Below, piece after piece: positions 24,792 through 33,134 of a stretch of DNA of 64,000 nucleotides. The notes beneath the pieces were generated by a model, which worked only from the letters and a program-made list of their open reading frames with translations, was not told where the DNA came from and did no database searches. The stretch is from contig NZ_JAMTCN010000023.1 of the NCBI RefSeq assembly GCF_024171865.1, forward strand, positions 1-64,000, in the 5' to 3' direction. The DNA is from Prauserella aidingensis (GTDB lineage Bacteria > Actinomycetota > Actinomycetes > Mycobacteriales > Pseudonocardiaceae). The translations under genes were made by a program, and so were the position numbers. Position 1 is the first letter of the stretch. Each line of letters opens with the position of its first letter.

Positions 24792-25733
24792 ATGTCTGAC
24801 AACAACCCGTACTCGCAGCAGCCGCCCTTTCCGCAGGCAGGCTCCGGTGCACAGTCTTCCGGCGCGCCGTCTCCCGGAGCACAGTCCCCCGGAGTACAGC
24901 CTCCCGGCACGCAGCCTCCCGGAGCGCCGCCGAGGTCTGCGAAGTTCGTCGGGCTGGCGTGGTCGAGTCTGATCCTGGGGATCGTCGGCCTCGTCGGATC
25001 ACCGGTGATCATCTTCAACAACATCACCGCCATCGCCGCAGGCGTCGGCCTCATCCTCGGGATCATCGCCCTGTTCGGCAGCAAGAAGATCGTCGCCGGA
25101 ATCGGTGTCGTGCTGTGCGTCGCCGCGGTGGCCGTCACGGTGGTGGTGCAGCAGAATGCGGTCGAGGAGCTGGACCGCATCACCGACGAGTTCGACGCCT
25201 CCCTCGACGGCACGTCGAGCACCGTGGAGCCGGCACCGTCGCTGCCCGACCCGGAGCCGGTTGACGAGGTGACCCAGCCCGAGACGAACGAGCGCAACTA
25301 CATCCCCATGCAGCTCGAGGACGAGGCCTGGGTCGGCCCGCCCGGGGACGCCCGGGGCTCCACCGGGACGTCGTTCGCCATCGACAGCGTCGAGGCCGAC
25401 CCGGGATGCCACGCCTACGGCACCCCGCCCGAATCCGGCCACACACTGCTGCTGCACGTGCGGGTCGCGACCGGCAGCGACCAGCTGGCGGCCATGGACG
25501 CGGCGGGCGTGGTCAACCCGCTGAGCTTCGTCGAGATCGGCGCCGACGGCGTGTCGCACCCGGCGGACATCGGGACGTGCACCGACTTCGAGGACCAGCT
25601 CTCGTCGAACTTCGGCGTGAACCAGAAGTACAGCGGCACCATCGAGATCGTCGTCCCCGAGGCGAGCGGGACGCTCGCCCTCGACCCGGGAGCGATGGCC
25701 GAAGGACCGTCGGGTTGGGAGTGGACGTACTGA
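24792..25733 (+). CDS. DUF4190-type membrane protein with extracellular domain
   Basis: 313 residues from ATG 24792; an ATG four codons earlier is possible. Residues 1-48 are a Pro/Gly/Gln-rich cytoplasmic tail with repeated PGAQ/PPGT units. Two membrane segments follow (FVGLAWSSLILGIVGLVG, then ITAIAAGVGLILGIIALFG, residues ~50-95) and a third (IVAGIGVVLCVAAVAVTVVV). The rest is a secreted beta-type domain with two Cys (DPGCHAYG, GTCTDFED) that may form a disulphide. Function is unknown; the architecture fits a surface sensor or envelope protein. Its stop overlaps the start of a 27-codon membrane ORF (TGATG). Confidence 0.8.
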   Translation: MSDNNPYSQQPPFPQAGSGAQSSGAPSPGAQSPGVQPPGTQPPGAPPRSAKFVGLAWSSLILGIVGLVGSPVIIFNNITAIAAGVGLILGIIALFGSKKIVAGIGVVLCVAAVAVTVVVQQNAVEELDRITDEFDASLDGTSSTVEPAPSLPDPEPVDEVTQPETNERNYIPMQLEDEAWVGPPGDARGSTGTSFAIDSVEADPGCHAYGTPPESGHTLLLHVRVATGSDQLAAMDAAGVVNPLSFVEIGADGVSHPADIGTCTDFEDQLSSNFGVNQKYSGTIEIVVPEASGTLALDPGAMAEGPSGWEWTY

Positions 25734-25816
25734 TGGACTACGGATCCCGACCCGGCCATTCCCCGATCCTGCTGCTCGTGCTCGCCCTCGTCGGCGTCGT
25801 CTGGGCGATCGTGTGA
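25733..25816 (+). CDS. 27-residue single-helix membrane peptide
   Basis: ATG 25733 overlaps the stop of the preceding gene (TGATG). The frame encodes a short polar start (MDYGSRPGHS) followed by an unbroken hydrophobic run PILLLVLALVGVVWAIV and a TGA at 25814-25816. Such coupling and composition are typical of small membrane peptides that work with the protein encoded upstream. Its size keeps the call tentative. No standard gene finder would score it on length alone. Confidence 0.5.
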   Translation: MDYGSRPGHSPILLLVLALVGVVWAIV

Positions 25817-26034
25817 CGCGTGCAGTCCGGCGAACGAGACCGCGCGCCACGCGAACGTCGCGAGGGCGACCACCATGCAAGTCCACTGTGGATCGCCAGC
25901 ACCCGGTCCGTTATTCACCCACATCACCGAAGCGACTCCCGAACGTAACGAGTCGGACTCGCCGGGTAACTCCAACGGCCCCGGTGACGAAACACGGCCG
26001 ACGTAAGAAAACCGTGAAAGGAAGTACCCCCGAG

Positions 26035-26658
26035 ATGTCCGCTCCGCAGCCGTACCCGAACCCGTCGGTCCCCGGCGCGCAGCCGCCCGCCCAGCCGCGC
26101 AACGGGCTCGGTACCGCCGGATTCGTGCTGGGCCTCATCGGCCTGGTGTTCTCGCCGATCCCGTTCGTCGGAGTGGTGGCCTGGCCGCTGGTGATCCTCG
26201 GCTTCATCTTCTCGCTGCTCGGCTTCCTGCGGGCGCGCCGTGGTGAGGCGACCAACAAGGGCCTGTCCGTCGCCGGCATCGTCTGTTCGGCCGTGGGGCT
26301 CGTGATCTGCATCCTGTGGGCGGCCGCGTTCGGCGAGGCCGTCAACGACGTCAACGAGGAGGCCAACCGCGAGGTCACCGTGCAGTACGAGGTCACCGGT
26401 GACGCGCCGAGCGTCTCCATCAGCTACACGACCTTCGGCGACGGCAACACGTCGATGAACCAGGCCGACGTCACCGACCTGCCCTGGTCGAAGGAACTGA
26501 CCACGAAGGGTCTGTTCAAGGGCGGCAGTCTCACCGTGTCGACCGGATCGCAGGGCGGCAGCGTCACCTGCACCGTGACCGTTGACGGCGAGGACACCAA
26601 GTCCAGCACCGCCTCCGGCGAGTTCTCCACCGCCAGCTGCGACGGCTTCAGCAGCTGA
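26035..26658 (+). CDS. DUF4190-type membrane protein with MmpS-like extracellular domain
   Basis: 207 residues from ATG 26035. After a Pro-rich tail, two membrane segments form the DUF4190 part (LGTAGFVLGLIGLVFSPIPF and WPLVILGFIFSLLGFL, then GLSVAGIVCSAVGLVICILW). The C-terminal ~100 residues have the MmpS pattern: VQYEVTGDAPSVSISYTTFG, LPWSKELTTKG, and GGSVTCTVTVDGEDTK with a second Cys in TASCDG. MmpS proteins assist MmpL lipid exporters in mycobacteria; here no MmpL gene is present, so the function is open. The upstream gap (25817-26034) contains no gene. Confidence 0.85.
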   Translation: MSAPQPYPNPSVPGAQPPAQPRNGLGTAGFVLGLIGLVFSPIPFVGVVAWPLVILGFIFSLLGFLRARRGEATNKGLSVAGIVCSAVGLVICILWAAAFGEAVNDVNEEANREVTVQYEVTGDAPSVSISYTTFGDGNTSMNQADVTDLPWSKELTTKGLFKGGSLTVSTGSQGGSVTCTVTVDGEDTKSSTASGEFSTASCDGFSS

Positions 26659-26834
26659 GCGGCGTGAGCATACGACAGTGGACGAGCGGCGTGATCGCAG
26701 GCAGCTGCGACATGATCCGAGCGCACGCTCGTCCACTGTCACCCACTCATCGCTCCACGTCGCCCACGTCGCCGCATCACTCATCCGTTCATCGGCGCGA
26801 CTTCGACTCCGTCGCCTCAGTCTGGAGGACAGCC

Positions 26835-27644
26835 ATGACCAACAACGACTCCTCGACACGACGATGGACCGGAGTTCTGGCGGTAGTCGGCGGCATCCTG
26901 GCCGCAGTGGGCCTCATCGGTGGCCTGATCGTCCTCGCCGGTCAGGACCACTCGGGTGGGGGCACGGGAGTGGCAGCCCACATCGACGCAGACACATCAG
27001 CCGCCAGTGGTGCTCCGGAGACCGTGCCATCAGGTGAACCGGTCCCCGATAGCATTGTCGTCGTCCATTGTGACGTGGACGGGCAACCCACCCGGTCCGA
27101 GTCGTTCACGATCGCCGACCAGGACTTCACCGAGGCGTGGGACCAGGGGCCGTCCTACTGCGAAAGCTTTGATGCCGCACCGGACACGGAAACCGAGCGG
27201 GATGCCTACGAAGCCAGCGGCTACGCCGACGGGGACATCGGTGTGCTGTACAGCCAGTGCACGGAGGCCTCGGCGGGTTCGTATCCAGATGTACCGTCGG
27301 CCACTCAGGTGTCGGAGCTGGAGGGAATTCTGATTCTCTGCCCGGACCACCCGCGCGCCGGAAAGTTTCGTGAGCTCGTGAAAGCCGGCAACCGTGACAT
27401 CGAGCTCGCCGATTCAGGGCGGCTCATTCGGTCGGGTACGTGGCGGGTCGGCGAACAGGTGCAGCCCGGTACGTATGCCGTCGAAAGTCATATTGAGGGT
27501 TGTTACTGGGAGCGTACCGACTCAACGGGCGAGATCATCGACAACAACTTCGTTCGTGGCGCGAAGCGCGTCGAGGCCACGATCGTTCACGGCGACCATT
27601 CGTTCACCTCCGAGAACTGCGGAACCTGGCGACCGGTCGAATGA
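26835..27644 (+). CDS. Membrane-anchored extracellular protein of unknown function
   Basis: 269 residues from ATG 26835, with GGAGG at 26824-26828. One N-terminal membrane anchor (GVLAVVGGILAAVGLIGGLI, residues ~15-35) is followed by an Asp/Gly/Ser-rich linker. The C-terminal domain contains SGTWRVGEQVQPGTYAVES, CYWERTD and NCGTWRPV. This GTW...PGTY...CYW...NFV module is common in secreted actinobacterial proteins, often in tandem. Several Cys probably pair outside the cell. No enzymatic motif is visible. It is the third consecutive envelope-type protein here, but 176 bp separate it from the previous gene. Confidence 0.75.
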   Translation: MTNNDSSTRRWTGVLAVVGGILAAVGLIGGLIVLAGQDHSGGGTGVAAHIDADTSAASGAPETVPSGEPVPDSIVVVHCDVDGQPTRSESFTIADQDFTEAWDQGPSYCESFDAAPDTETERDAYEASGYADGDIGVLYSQCTEASAGSYPDVPSATQVSELEGILILCPDHPRAGKFRELVKAGNRDIELADSGRLIRSGTWRVGEQVQPGTYAVESHIEGCYWERTDSTGEIIDNNFVRGAKRVEATIVHGDHSFTSENCGTWRPVE

Positions 27645-27734
27645 CGTCTCGTAATGAGTCGGTTGAACTCCTCGCCTCGGATGGGGTCTTGTGTCGTTCG
27701 GTGCGCGCCGCACGCGTGAACGCCACGCCACCGC

Positions 27735-28907
27735 TCACCGCTTTGGCCAGTGCCAGGCTGGACGGTCGAGGAGGCCGGGTTGGTCGGCCAGCACCGTTGC
27801 GCCGAAATCCCTCTCCAGTTCCACCAGGTTCGCGTCGTCGGCCGCCGCTCGGACCGCTTCCACGAGCGGCCGTGCGCGCGTCACCACCACGACCTGGGTG
27901 TGCTCCGCCGCCGTGGCGATCAACGCAGCCAGCGCGGGCAGCAGACTCGGGTGCAGGCTCGTCTCCGGCTCGTTCATCGCGAGCAACTCCGGCGGGCGCG
28001 GGCTCAACAACGCCGCCACCCACAGCAGATACCGCAACGTCCCGTCCGACAGCTCCGCCGCCGACAACGGCCGCAACAATCCGTACTGGTGGAACTGCAG
28101 CTCGAACCGGCCGTCATCACCCGGCCGCACCGACAGGCGCGACGCCGGGAACGCGTTGTCGATCGCCGTGTGCAGTGCCTCGGAGTCGCCGATCTCCTCG
28201 ATCGTCTGCACCGCCGCAGGCAGATCGGCCCCGTCGTGGTCCAGCACCGGAGTACGGGTTCCCACCCGCACCTGCCGGGCCGGGGCGTCGGCGTCGGTGC
28301 GGAAGTGGCCGTAGAACCGCCACGAACGGATCCGTTCCCGTACCAGGAGTACCTCGGGTGAGATCCGCGGATCGGCGAACGACGTCAGCATGCTGTCCGT
28401 CACCGGGATCTGATGCGGTTCCCGGCCCCACGCTCCGTCCGTCCCACGGGTGCGCACCACCGGACCGTCGCGATCGGCCAACAACGCGCCCTTACGCAGC
28501 ACCGGCCCGATCCACACACACTCCCGCTTGAACTCCGGATCGCGAATGAACGCCGACCTTTCCGGCACCGGCATCCCCAGGTCGAGCGCATAGCCGAACT
28601 CGTCTCCGGCGAAGCCGAGCCGCAGGCCCACCGACTTGGTCCGCAGGGCGCCCTGCGGCGGCGCGGTGCCCTCCCGCACCGTGCGGCCAACCGTTTCCGG
28701 TCCCGCCCACGACGTCGACGGCAACCCGCCTTCACGGGCCAACGCCGCGACCGCACCACTGTGCGCCGCATCCGCCAACAGCCGCAGCGCTCGATACAGG
28801 TTCGACTTCCCCGTGCCATTCGCACCGGTTACCACGGTCAGCCGGGACAACGGAAGCACGAGATCCCGCAGCGAACGGTAGTTCTGCACGGCCAGGGTCG
28901 TCAGCAT
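27735..28907 (-). CDS. AAA-type ATPase (AAA_21/AAA15-like)
   Basis: 390 residues from ATG 28907; a longer frame to 28982 has an Arg-rich start and no better signal. It begins with LAVQNYRSLRDLVLPLSRL and Walker A VTGANGTGKSNLYRAL (~residues 28-43). An ABC-type signature follows in LSAAELSDGTLRYLLW, then Walker B LLAMNEPETSLHPSLLPAL and a switch-like VVVVTRARPLV. The Walker B Asp is Asn here, common in this subfamily. These SMC/RecF-like ATPases include OLD-type defence proteins, but no TOPRIM domain is present. The role is unknown; it may act alone. Confidence 0.85.
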   Translation of the reverse strand: MLTTLAVQNYRSLRDLVLPLSRLTVVTGANGTGKSNLYRALRLLADAAHSGAVAALAREGGLPSTSWAGPETVGRTVREGTAPPQGALRTKSVGLRLGFAGDEFGYALDLGMPVPERSAFIRDPEFKRECVWIGPVLRKGALLADRDGPVVRTRGTDGAWGREPHQIPVTDSMLTSFADPRISPEVLLVRERIRSWRFYGHFRTDADAPARQVRVGTRTPVLDHDGADLPAAVQTIEEIGDSEALHTAIDNAFPASRLSVRPGDDGRFELQFHQYGLLRPLSAAELSDGTLRYLLWVAALLSPRPPELLAMNEPETSLHPSLLPALAALIATAAEHTQVVVVTRARPLVEAVRAAADDANLVELERDFGATVLADQPGLLDRPAWHWPKR

Positions 28908-29222
28908 GCGGCGACCGTAACCGCCGCCACCGACACGAGCATGCGCACGGCGTCGCCGCGAGACCCGCAATCGCTGGTTCACGACGGTGCCGGCCGCGGT
29001 GGCGTGGTTCCCCGCGGGACCGCCGCTCCGCTCCCGGATCCGTCAGGCCGTGTCACCGGCGGACGTACTGCACATAACGAATGAGTCTCCGTCGTTAACC
29101 CCGCACTGATCATCGCCGACCAGGACGGGCGGACCCATCAATCGACGAGGACTGGACCGCCCGTGAATACCGCGTTCGCCACCCCGCCGCCCGCCTTCGA
29201 CCACTCCCGGCACAGATAACCC
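28908..29222. other. Intergenic region between divergent genes, nothing recognised
   Basis: 315 bp between the ATPase start at 28907 and the mannosyltransferase-like gene at 29223. It holds promoters of both genes by position, but no clear -35/-10 pair, repeat or RNA structure could be picked out by eye. Confidence 0.5.
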
Positions 29223-30527
29223 GTGGCCGACATCAACACCGGCACCAGCACCGACACCGCGCCGCCCGACCCCGCGCACCCCGACACCGGTCACGCCGGC
29301 GACCGTGGCACCGCCACCCGCACGTCGTTCGGCTCCCGCGTTCGCCGCGCCGCACCGCCCGTGCTCGTCTACCTCGCGATACGCCTCGTCGGCGTCGTCG
29401 TGCTCGCCGTCATGGCGGCCTCCCACGACACGAGCCTGCTCGACCGGCTGACGGCCTGGGACGGCCAGTGGTACCTCGGCATCGCCGAACACGGCTACGC
29501 CGGGCAAAGCGCGCGGAGCGTCGGCCCCGACGGACAGCCGTACCCCGACGCGCCGTTCGCCTTCTTCCCGCTGTACCCCGCGGCGATGTCGATCGTCGCC
29601 ACCTTCGGCATCCCCCTCGACATCGCGGGTCTCGTAGTGTCCACCCTCGCGGGCGTCGCCGCGGTACCCGCCGTCATGCGCCTCGCCCGCCACGCGCAGC
29701 CGCGGCCACACACAGGACCGCGACACCACACCGGCCCACAGGGCGACGCAGCCCCGCACGTCCGTCCCCGACCCGACGTCGACCCGCACCGCGTCGGACT
29801 GCTCCTCGTCGCACTCTGGGCGGGCGCGCCGATGTCGGGGGTGCTGTCCATGGTCTACACCGAGGCCACGTTCCTCGTGCTCGCCGCGTGGGCGCTCGTC
29901 GGTGTGCTCGACCGGCGCTGGCTGCTCGCCGGCACCTGCGCCCTCACCGCCGGCCTGGTGCGCCCGTCCGCGGCGGTGCTGATCGCGGTCGTCGTCGCGG
30001 CCGCACTGCACGCCGCGTGGACCCGCCGCGGCGGATGGCCCGCCGCCCTCGCCGCCGGGACGGCCCCGCTGGGACTGCTCGGCTGGTGGCTGACCGTCCA
30101 CATCGCCACCGGACACACCTGGCAGGCCATCGAACGCCACGGCTGGGGCGTCTCCTGGGACTGGGGCGCCGACACCCTCGCCTGGATCAGCGCCGCGTTC
30201 GCCGCCGAAGCTCACCCGTACCACCTCGTCGGCGCAACCGTGACCGTCGGCGCCGCCGCACTCGTCGTAGTCCTGACGGTGCAGCGCCCGCCGTGGCCGC
30301 TCACCGCCTACGCGGCAGGCGTCGTCGCCCTCGCCGTCGGGTCCGGCGGACTCGCGATCACCACGCCACGGCTCCTGCTCGCCGCCGCACCCGTGCTGAT
30401 GCTGCCGATCGCCACCGGGCTCGCCGGTCGCCACCGCGGCACGGCCCTCGCCGTGACGGGCGCCGTCGTGATCGCCGGCTGCTGGTTCTCCGCCTACGCG
30501 CTCACCGCGTGGCAGTACGCGATCTGA
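29223..30527 (+). CDS. PIG-V-like mannosyltransferase family membrane protein
   Basis: 434 residues from GTG 29223, about ten membrane segments. The luminal-side motifs WDGQWYLGIAEHGY (~residues 80-93) and FAFFPLYPAAM (~113-123) are the hallmark of PIG-V-type glycosyltransferases. These use polyprenyl-phosphate mannose to mannosylate lipids or proteins on the outer face of the membrane. A His/Pro-rich loop (HTGPRHHTGPQ) lies between segments 3 and 4. The acceptor is unknown. It stands apart from other glycosylation genes. Confidence 0.85.
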   Translation: MADINTGTSTDTAPPDPAHPDTGHAGDRGTATRTSFGSRVRRAAPPVLVYLAIRLVGVVVLAVMAASHDTSLLDRLTAWDGQWYLGIAEHGYAGQSARSVGPDGQPYPDAPFAFFPLYPAAMSIVATFGIPLDIAGLVVSTLAGVAAVPAVMRLARHAQPRPHTGPRHHTGPQGDAAPHVRPRPDVDPHRVGLLLVALWAGAPMSGVLSMVYTEATFLVLAAWALVGVLDRRWLLAGTCALTAGLVRPSAAVLIAVVVAAALHAAWTRRGGWPAALAAGTAPLGLLGWWLTVHIATGHTWQAIERHGWGVSWDWGADTLAWISAAFAAEAHPYHLVGATVTVGAAALVVVLTVQRPPWPLTAYAAGVVALAVGSGGLAITTPRLLLAAAPVLMLPIATGLAGRHRGTALAVTGAVVIAGCWFSAYALTAWQYAI

Positions 30528-30718
30528 AGCGCACCGTGACCCGCATTCGCCGCGCCCTCCGCACACTCACCGACCACGTCCTCGCCGCCGCCGTCACCCT
30601 CGCGCCGGTGCTGTTCCCCCGAGCCCTCGACGACCCGCCGCACCCGACAACCGACGGGTCACACCAACCCGATCCACCGGATCCCGACGATCAGCCGCGG
30701 CCGCCGCGCGAGTCCTGA
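30509..30718 (+). CDS. Possible small basic/Pro-rich ORF downstream of the mannosyltransferase
   Basis: A 69-codon frame from GTG 30509 (or 60 codons from GTG 30536) overlaps the preceding gene's end. It has an amphipathic basic start (IRRALRTLTDHVLAAAVTLA) and an Asp/Pro tail (PDPPDPDDQPRPPRES). Third-position GC is high, but no Shine-Dalgarno or recognised homologue supports it. Confidence 0.25.
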   Translation: MAVRDLKRTVTRIRRALRTLTDHVLAAAVTLAPVLFPRALDDPPHPTTDGSHQPDPPDPDDQPRPPRES

Positions 30719-30745
30719 CGCCCGCGCGTCACCGCCGGACAGTCC

Positions 30746-30821
30746 ACTCACGACACCGCCACTCACGACACCGCCACTCACGACACCGCGGCATCACGAC
30801 ACCGCGGCATCACGACACCGC
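30746..30821. repeat. Five tandem 15-16 bp repeats spanning the aconitase stop codon
   Basis: Three units of ACTCACGACACCGC(C/G) (30746-30790) are followed by two of GCATCACGACACCGC (30791-30821). The last unit crosses the aconitase stop at 30810-30812, so repeat number decides the final residues of the protein (SSAAVS). Copy-number change by slippage is likely between strains. Confidence 0.8.
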
Positions 30822-32768
30822 AGCCGAACTCTGTGCCAGCAACGGGATCCGCCCACCGGCGAGCACGGCCTCACGCTGCCGCTGCGACAACGTGTGCCGC
30901 ACCTCGTACCGCCGATCCTGGGTGGCGTTGTAGACCGACAGCCGCGCGTCCGGTTCACTCAGCAGCCGGCGCAGATCCTCGACGACGAGCGTGTCGTCGG
31001 CGTCGATACGGGCGTAGTCCTCGGAATCGGCGAATTCGAGCGGCAGGATGCCGAAGTTCGCCAGGTTCTGCCAGTGGATCCGCGCGAACGACACCGCGAG
31101 CACCATCCGCAGCCCCAGATGCCGCGGCGTGATCGCCGCGTGCTCCCGCGACGACCCCTGACCGTAGTTGCGCCCGCCGACGATCACGTGTCCCGCACCG
31201 CCTGCCGTCTCCTGCGCCCGCGCCGGGTAGTCCGGGTCGATCCGCGTGAACGTGAACTCCGCCAGCGCGGGCACGTTCGACCGGTACGGCAACGCGGCGG
31301 CACCCGCGGGGGAGATCTCGTCGGTCGACACGTCGTCGCCCACCTTCAGCAGCACCGGCGCCTCGACCCGATCCGGCAACGGCGGGAAATCCGGCAGCGA
31401 CGAGATGTTCGGACCCTTCGACAGCTCCACCTGCCGCGACTCCTCCGGCTCGGGCGGCGGCTCCAGCATGTCCGGGTTGACCGTCGCCCGCTCGGGCAGC
31501 TCCAGGGTCGGATAGTCGATCCCCAGATCCCGCGGGTCCGTGATCGCGCCTTCGAGCGCGCTCGCCGCGGCCGTTTCCGGCGAGCACAGCCACACCGAGT
31601 CCTCCGGCGTGCCCGACCGGCCGGGGAAGTTGCGCGGGAACGTGCGCAGCGAGTTGTGCCCCACGGCGGGTGCCTGGCCCATACCGATGCACCCCATGCA
31701 CCCCGCCTGGTGGATCCGCGCGCCCGCCGACACCAGGTCGAACGTGGCGCCCAGCTTCGTCAGGTCCGCGAAGATCTCCCGCGACGTCGGGTTGACGTCG
31801 AAACTGACACCGCCCGCGGTCTGCCTGCCGCGGACCATCGCAGCGGCGATCGCGAAGTCCCGCAGCCCCGGATTGGCCGACGACCCGATGATCGCCTGCC
31901 CCAACGGCGTACCGGCCACCTCGCGCACCGCGACGACGTTGTCCGGCGCCGACGGCGTCGCGATCAACGGCACCAATGTCGACAGGTCGATCTCGTCGGT
32001 CACGTCGTACTCGGCACCCTCGTCGGCGGTGATCTCCACGAAGTCCTGCTCCCTGCCCTCGGTGCGCAGGAACCGCCGCACCGCGTCGTCGGACGGGAAC
32101 ACCGTGGTCGTGGCGCCCAGCTCGGCGCCCATGTTCGCGATGACGTGCCGGTCCATCGCCGACAACGTGTCGAGGCCGGGGCCGTGGTACTCGATGATCC
32201 GGTTCACCCCACCGGACACGGTGTGCCTGCGCAGCATCTCCAGGATCACGTCCTTGGCCGACACCCACGGCGGCAGCTCGCCGGTCAGCCGCACACCCCA
32301 GATCTCCGGCATGCGCACGTACAACGGTTCGCCCGTGATCGCCGTCGCCACGTCCAGTCCGCCGACCCCGATCGCCAGCATCCCCAGCGACCCGGCCGCG
32401 GGGGTGTGCGAATCGGAACCGACCATGCTCGCACCGGGCACGCCGAACCGCTGCATGTGCGTCGGGTGCGACACGCCGTTGCCGGGTTTGGAGTACCACA
32501 GGCCATACCTGCGGCACGCCGAACGGAGGAACGCGTGGTCCTCGGCGTTGCGCTCGTCGGCCTGCAGCAGGTTGTGGTCGACGTACTGGACACTGACGTC
32601 GGCGCGGGTGCGCTCGAGGTCGAGGGCCTCCAGCTCCTGCATCACCAGCGTGCCGGTGGCGTCCTGGGTCAGCGTCTGATCGATGCGGATCGCGATCTCC
32701 TCACCCGGCGTCATCGTGCCGCTCACCAGGTGGTCGGCGATCAGCTTCTGTGCGACGTTGCGAGGCAT
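30810..32768 (-). CDS. Aconitate hydratase, Aquifex-type (aconitase superfamily)
   Basis: 652 residues from ATG 32768. The N-terminal three domains hold GASMVGSDSHTPAAGSLGML and the cluster-binding Cys pair in HQAGCMGCIGMGQ with the later WLCSPE Cys. The swivel domain has VGDDVSTDEISPAG and the GSSREHAAI loop. At ~650 residues it matches the short Aquifex-type aconitase group rather than the ~900-residue AcnA. The expected reaction is isomerisation of citrate and isocitrate through a [4Fe-4S] cluster, although some relatives isomerise other hydroxy-acids. It diverges from the cobalamin importer genes. Confidence 0.88.
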   Translation of the reverse strand: MPRNVAQKLIADHLVSGTMTPGEEIAIRIDQTLTQDATGTLVMQELEALDLERTRADVSVQYVDHNLLQADERNAEDHAFLRSACRRYGLWYSKPGNGVSHPTHMQRFGVPGASMVGSDSHTPAAGSLGMLAIGVGGLDVATAITGEPLYVRMPEIWGVRLTGELPPWVSAKDVILEMLRRHTVSGGVNRIIEYHGPGLDTLSAMDRHVIANMGAELGATTTVFPSDDAVRRFLRTEGREQDFVEITADEGAEYDVTDEIDLSTLVPLIATPSAPDNVVAVREVAGTPLGQAIIGSSANPGLRDFAIAAAMVRGRQTAGGVSFDVNPTSREIFADLTKLGATFDLVSAGARIHQAGCMGCIGMGQAPAVGHNSLRTFPRNFPGRSGTPEDSVWLCSPETAAASALEGAITDPRDLGIDYPTLELPERATVNPDMLEPPPEPEESRQVELSKGPNISSLPDFPPLPDRVEAPVLLKVGDDVSTDEISPAGAAALPYRSNVPALAEFTFTRIDPDYPARAQETAGGAGHVIVGGRNYGQGSSREHAAITPRHLGLRMVLAVSFARIHWQNLANFGILPLEFADSEDYARIDADDTLVVEDLRRLLSEPDARLSVYNATQDRRYEVRHTLSQRQREAVLAGGRIPLLAQSSAAVS

Positions 32769-32895
32769 GCGTCCTCCTTCGCCCGGGGGAGTCCGCAGGG
32801 TGGAGTTGCCACAGCGGCGGCTGCCGAAACGTTCACCCCGCTCCCGCCGCCCGCCCGTGTGAGGGCTGCCACGCGTGCGCCGCCGGTTCGCCTCG

Positions 32896-33075
32896 ATGGT
32901 TCATACCGCCGTGGTGCACGGGAATCCGATGGAGAACCGGAGCGGCCCTCGCCACTGTGATTCGGGAAGTGCTGCGCCGTTCGACGATCGGGCCACTGGA
33001 ACGCCACGTTCCGGGAAGGCAGGCGCAGCGCGTACGACCCGTCAGCCAGGAGACCGGCCACGGCGCCGTGCGGCT
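32896..33075 (+). promoter_or_regulatory. Cobalamin riboswitch (5' UTR of the BtuFCD-like importer)
   Basis: The core pattern of the B12 aptamer is readable: CACGGGAATCCGATGGAGAA then CCGGAGCGGCCCTCGCCACTG followed by TGA (32927-32970), and after a variable arm the B12 box AGCCAGGAGACCGGCC at 33044-33059. These match the conserved GGGAA...CGCCACTGT and AGCC-GGAGACC-GCC blocks of the class. It lies 60 bp before the substrate-binding protein gene, so binding of adenosylcobalamin or a relative should reduce its expression. The edges are approximate; the rest of 32769-33134 is leader and promoter sequence. Confidence 0.9.
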
Positions 33076-33134
33076 CGTTCGCACACACCGATGACCCGAT
33101 CCACGAGGACCTGGAGGGGCGGGCTGACGATGTC

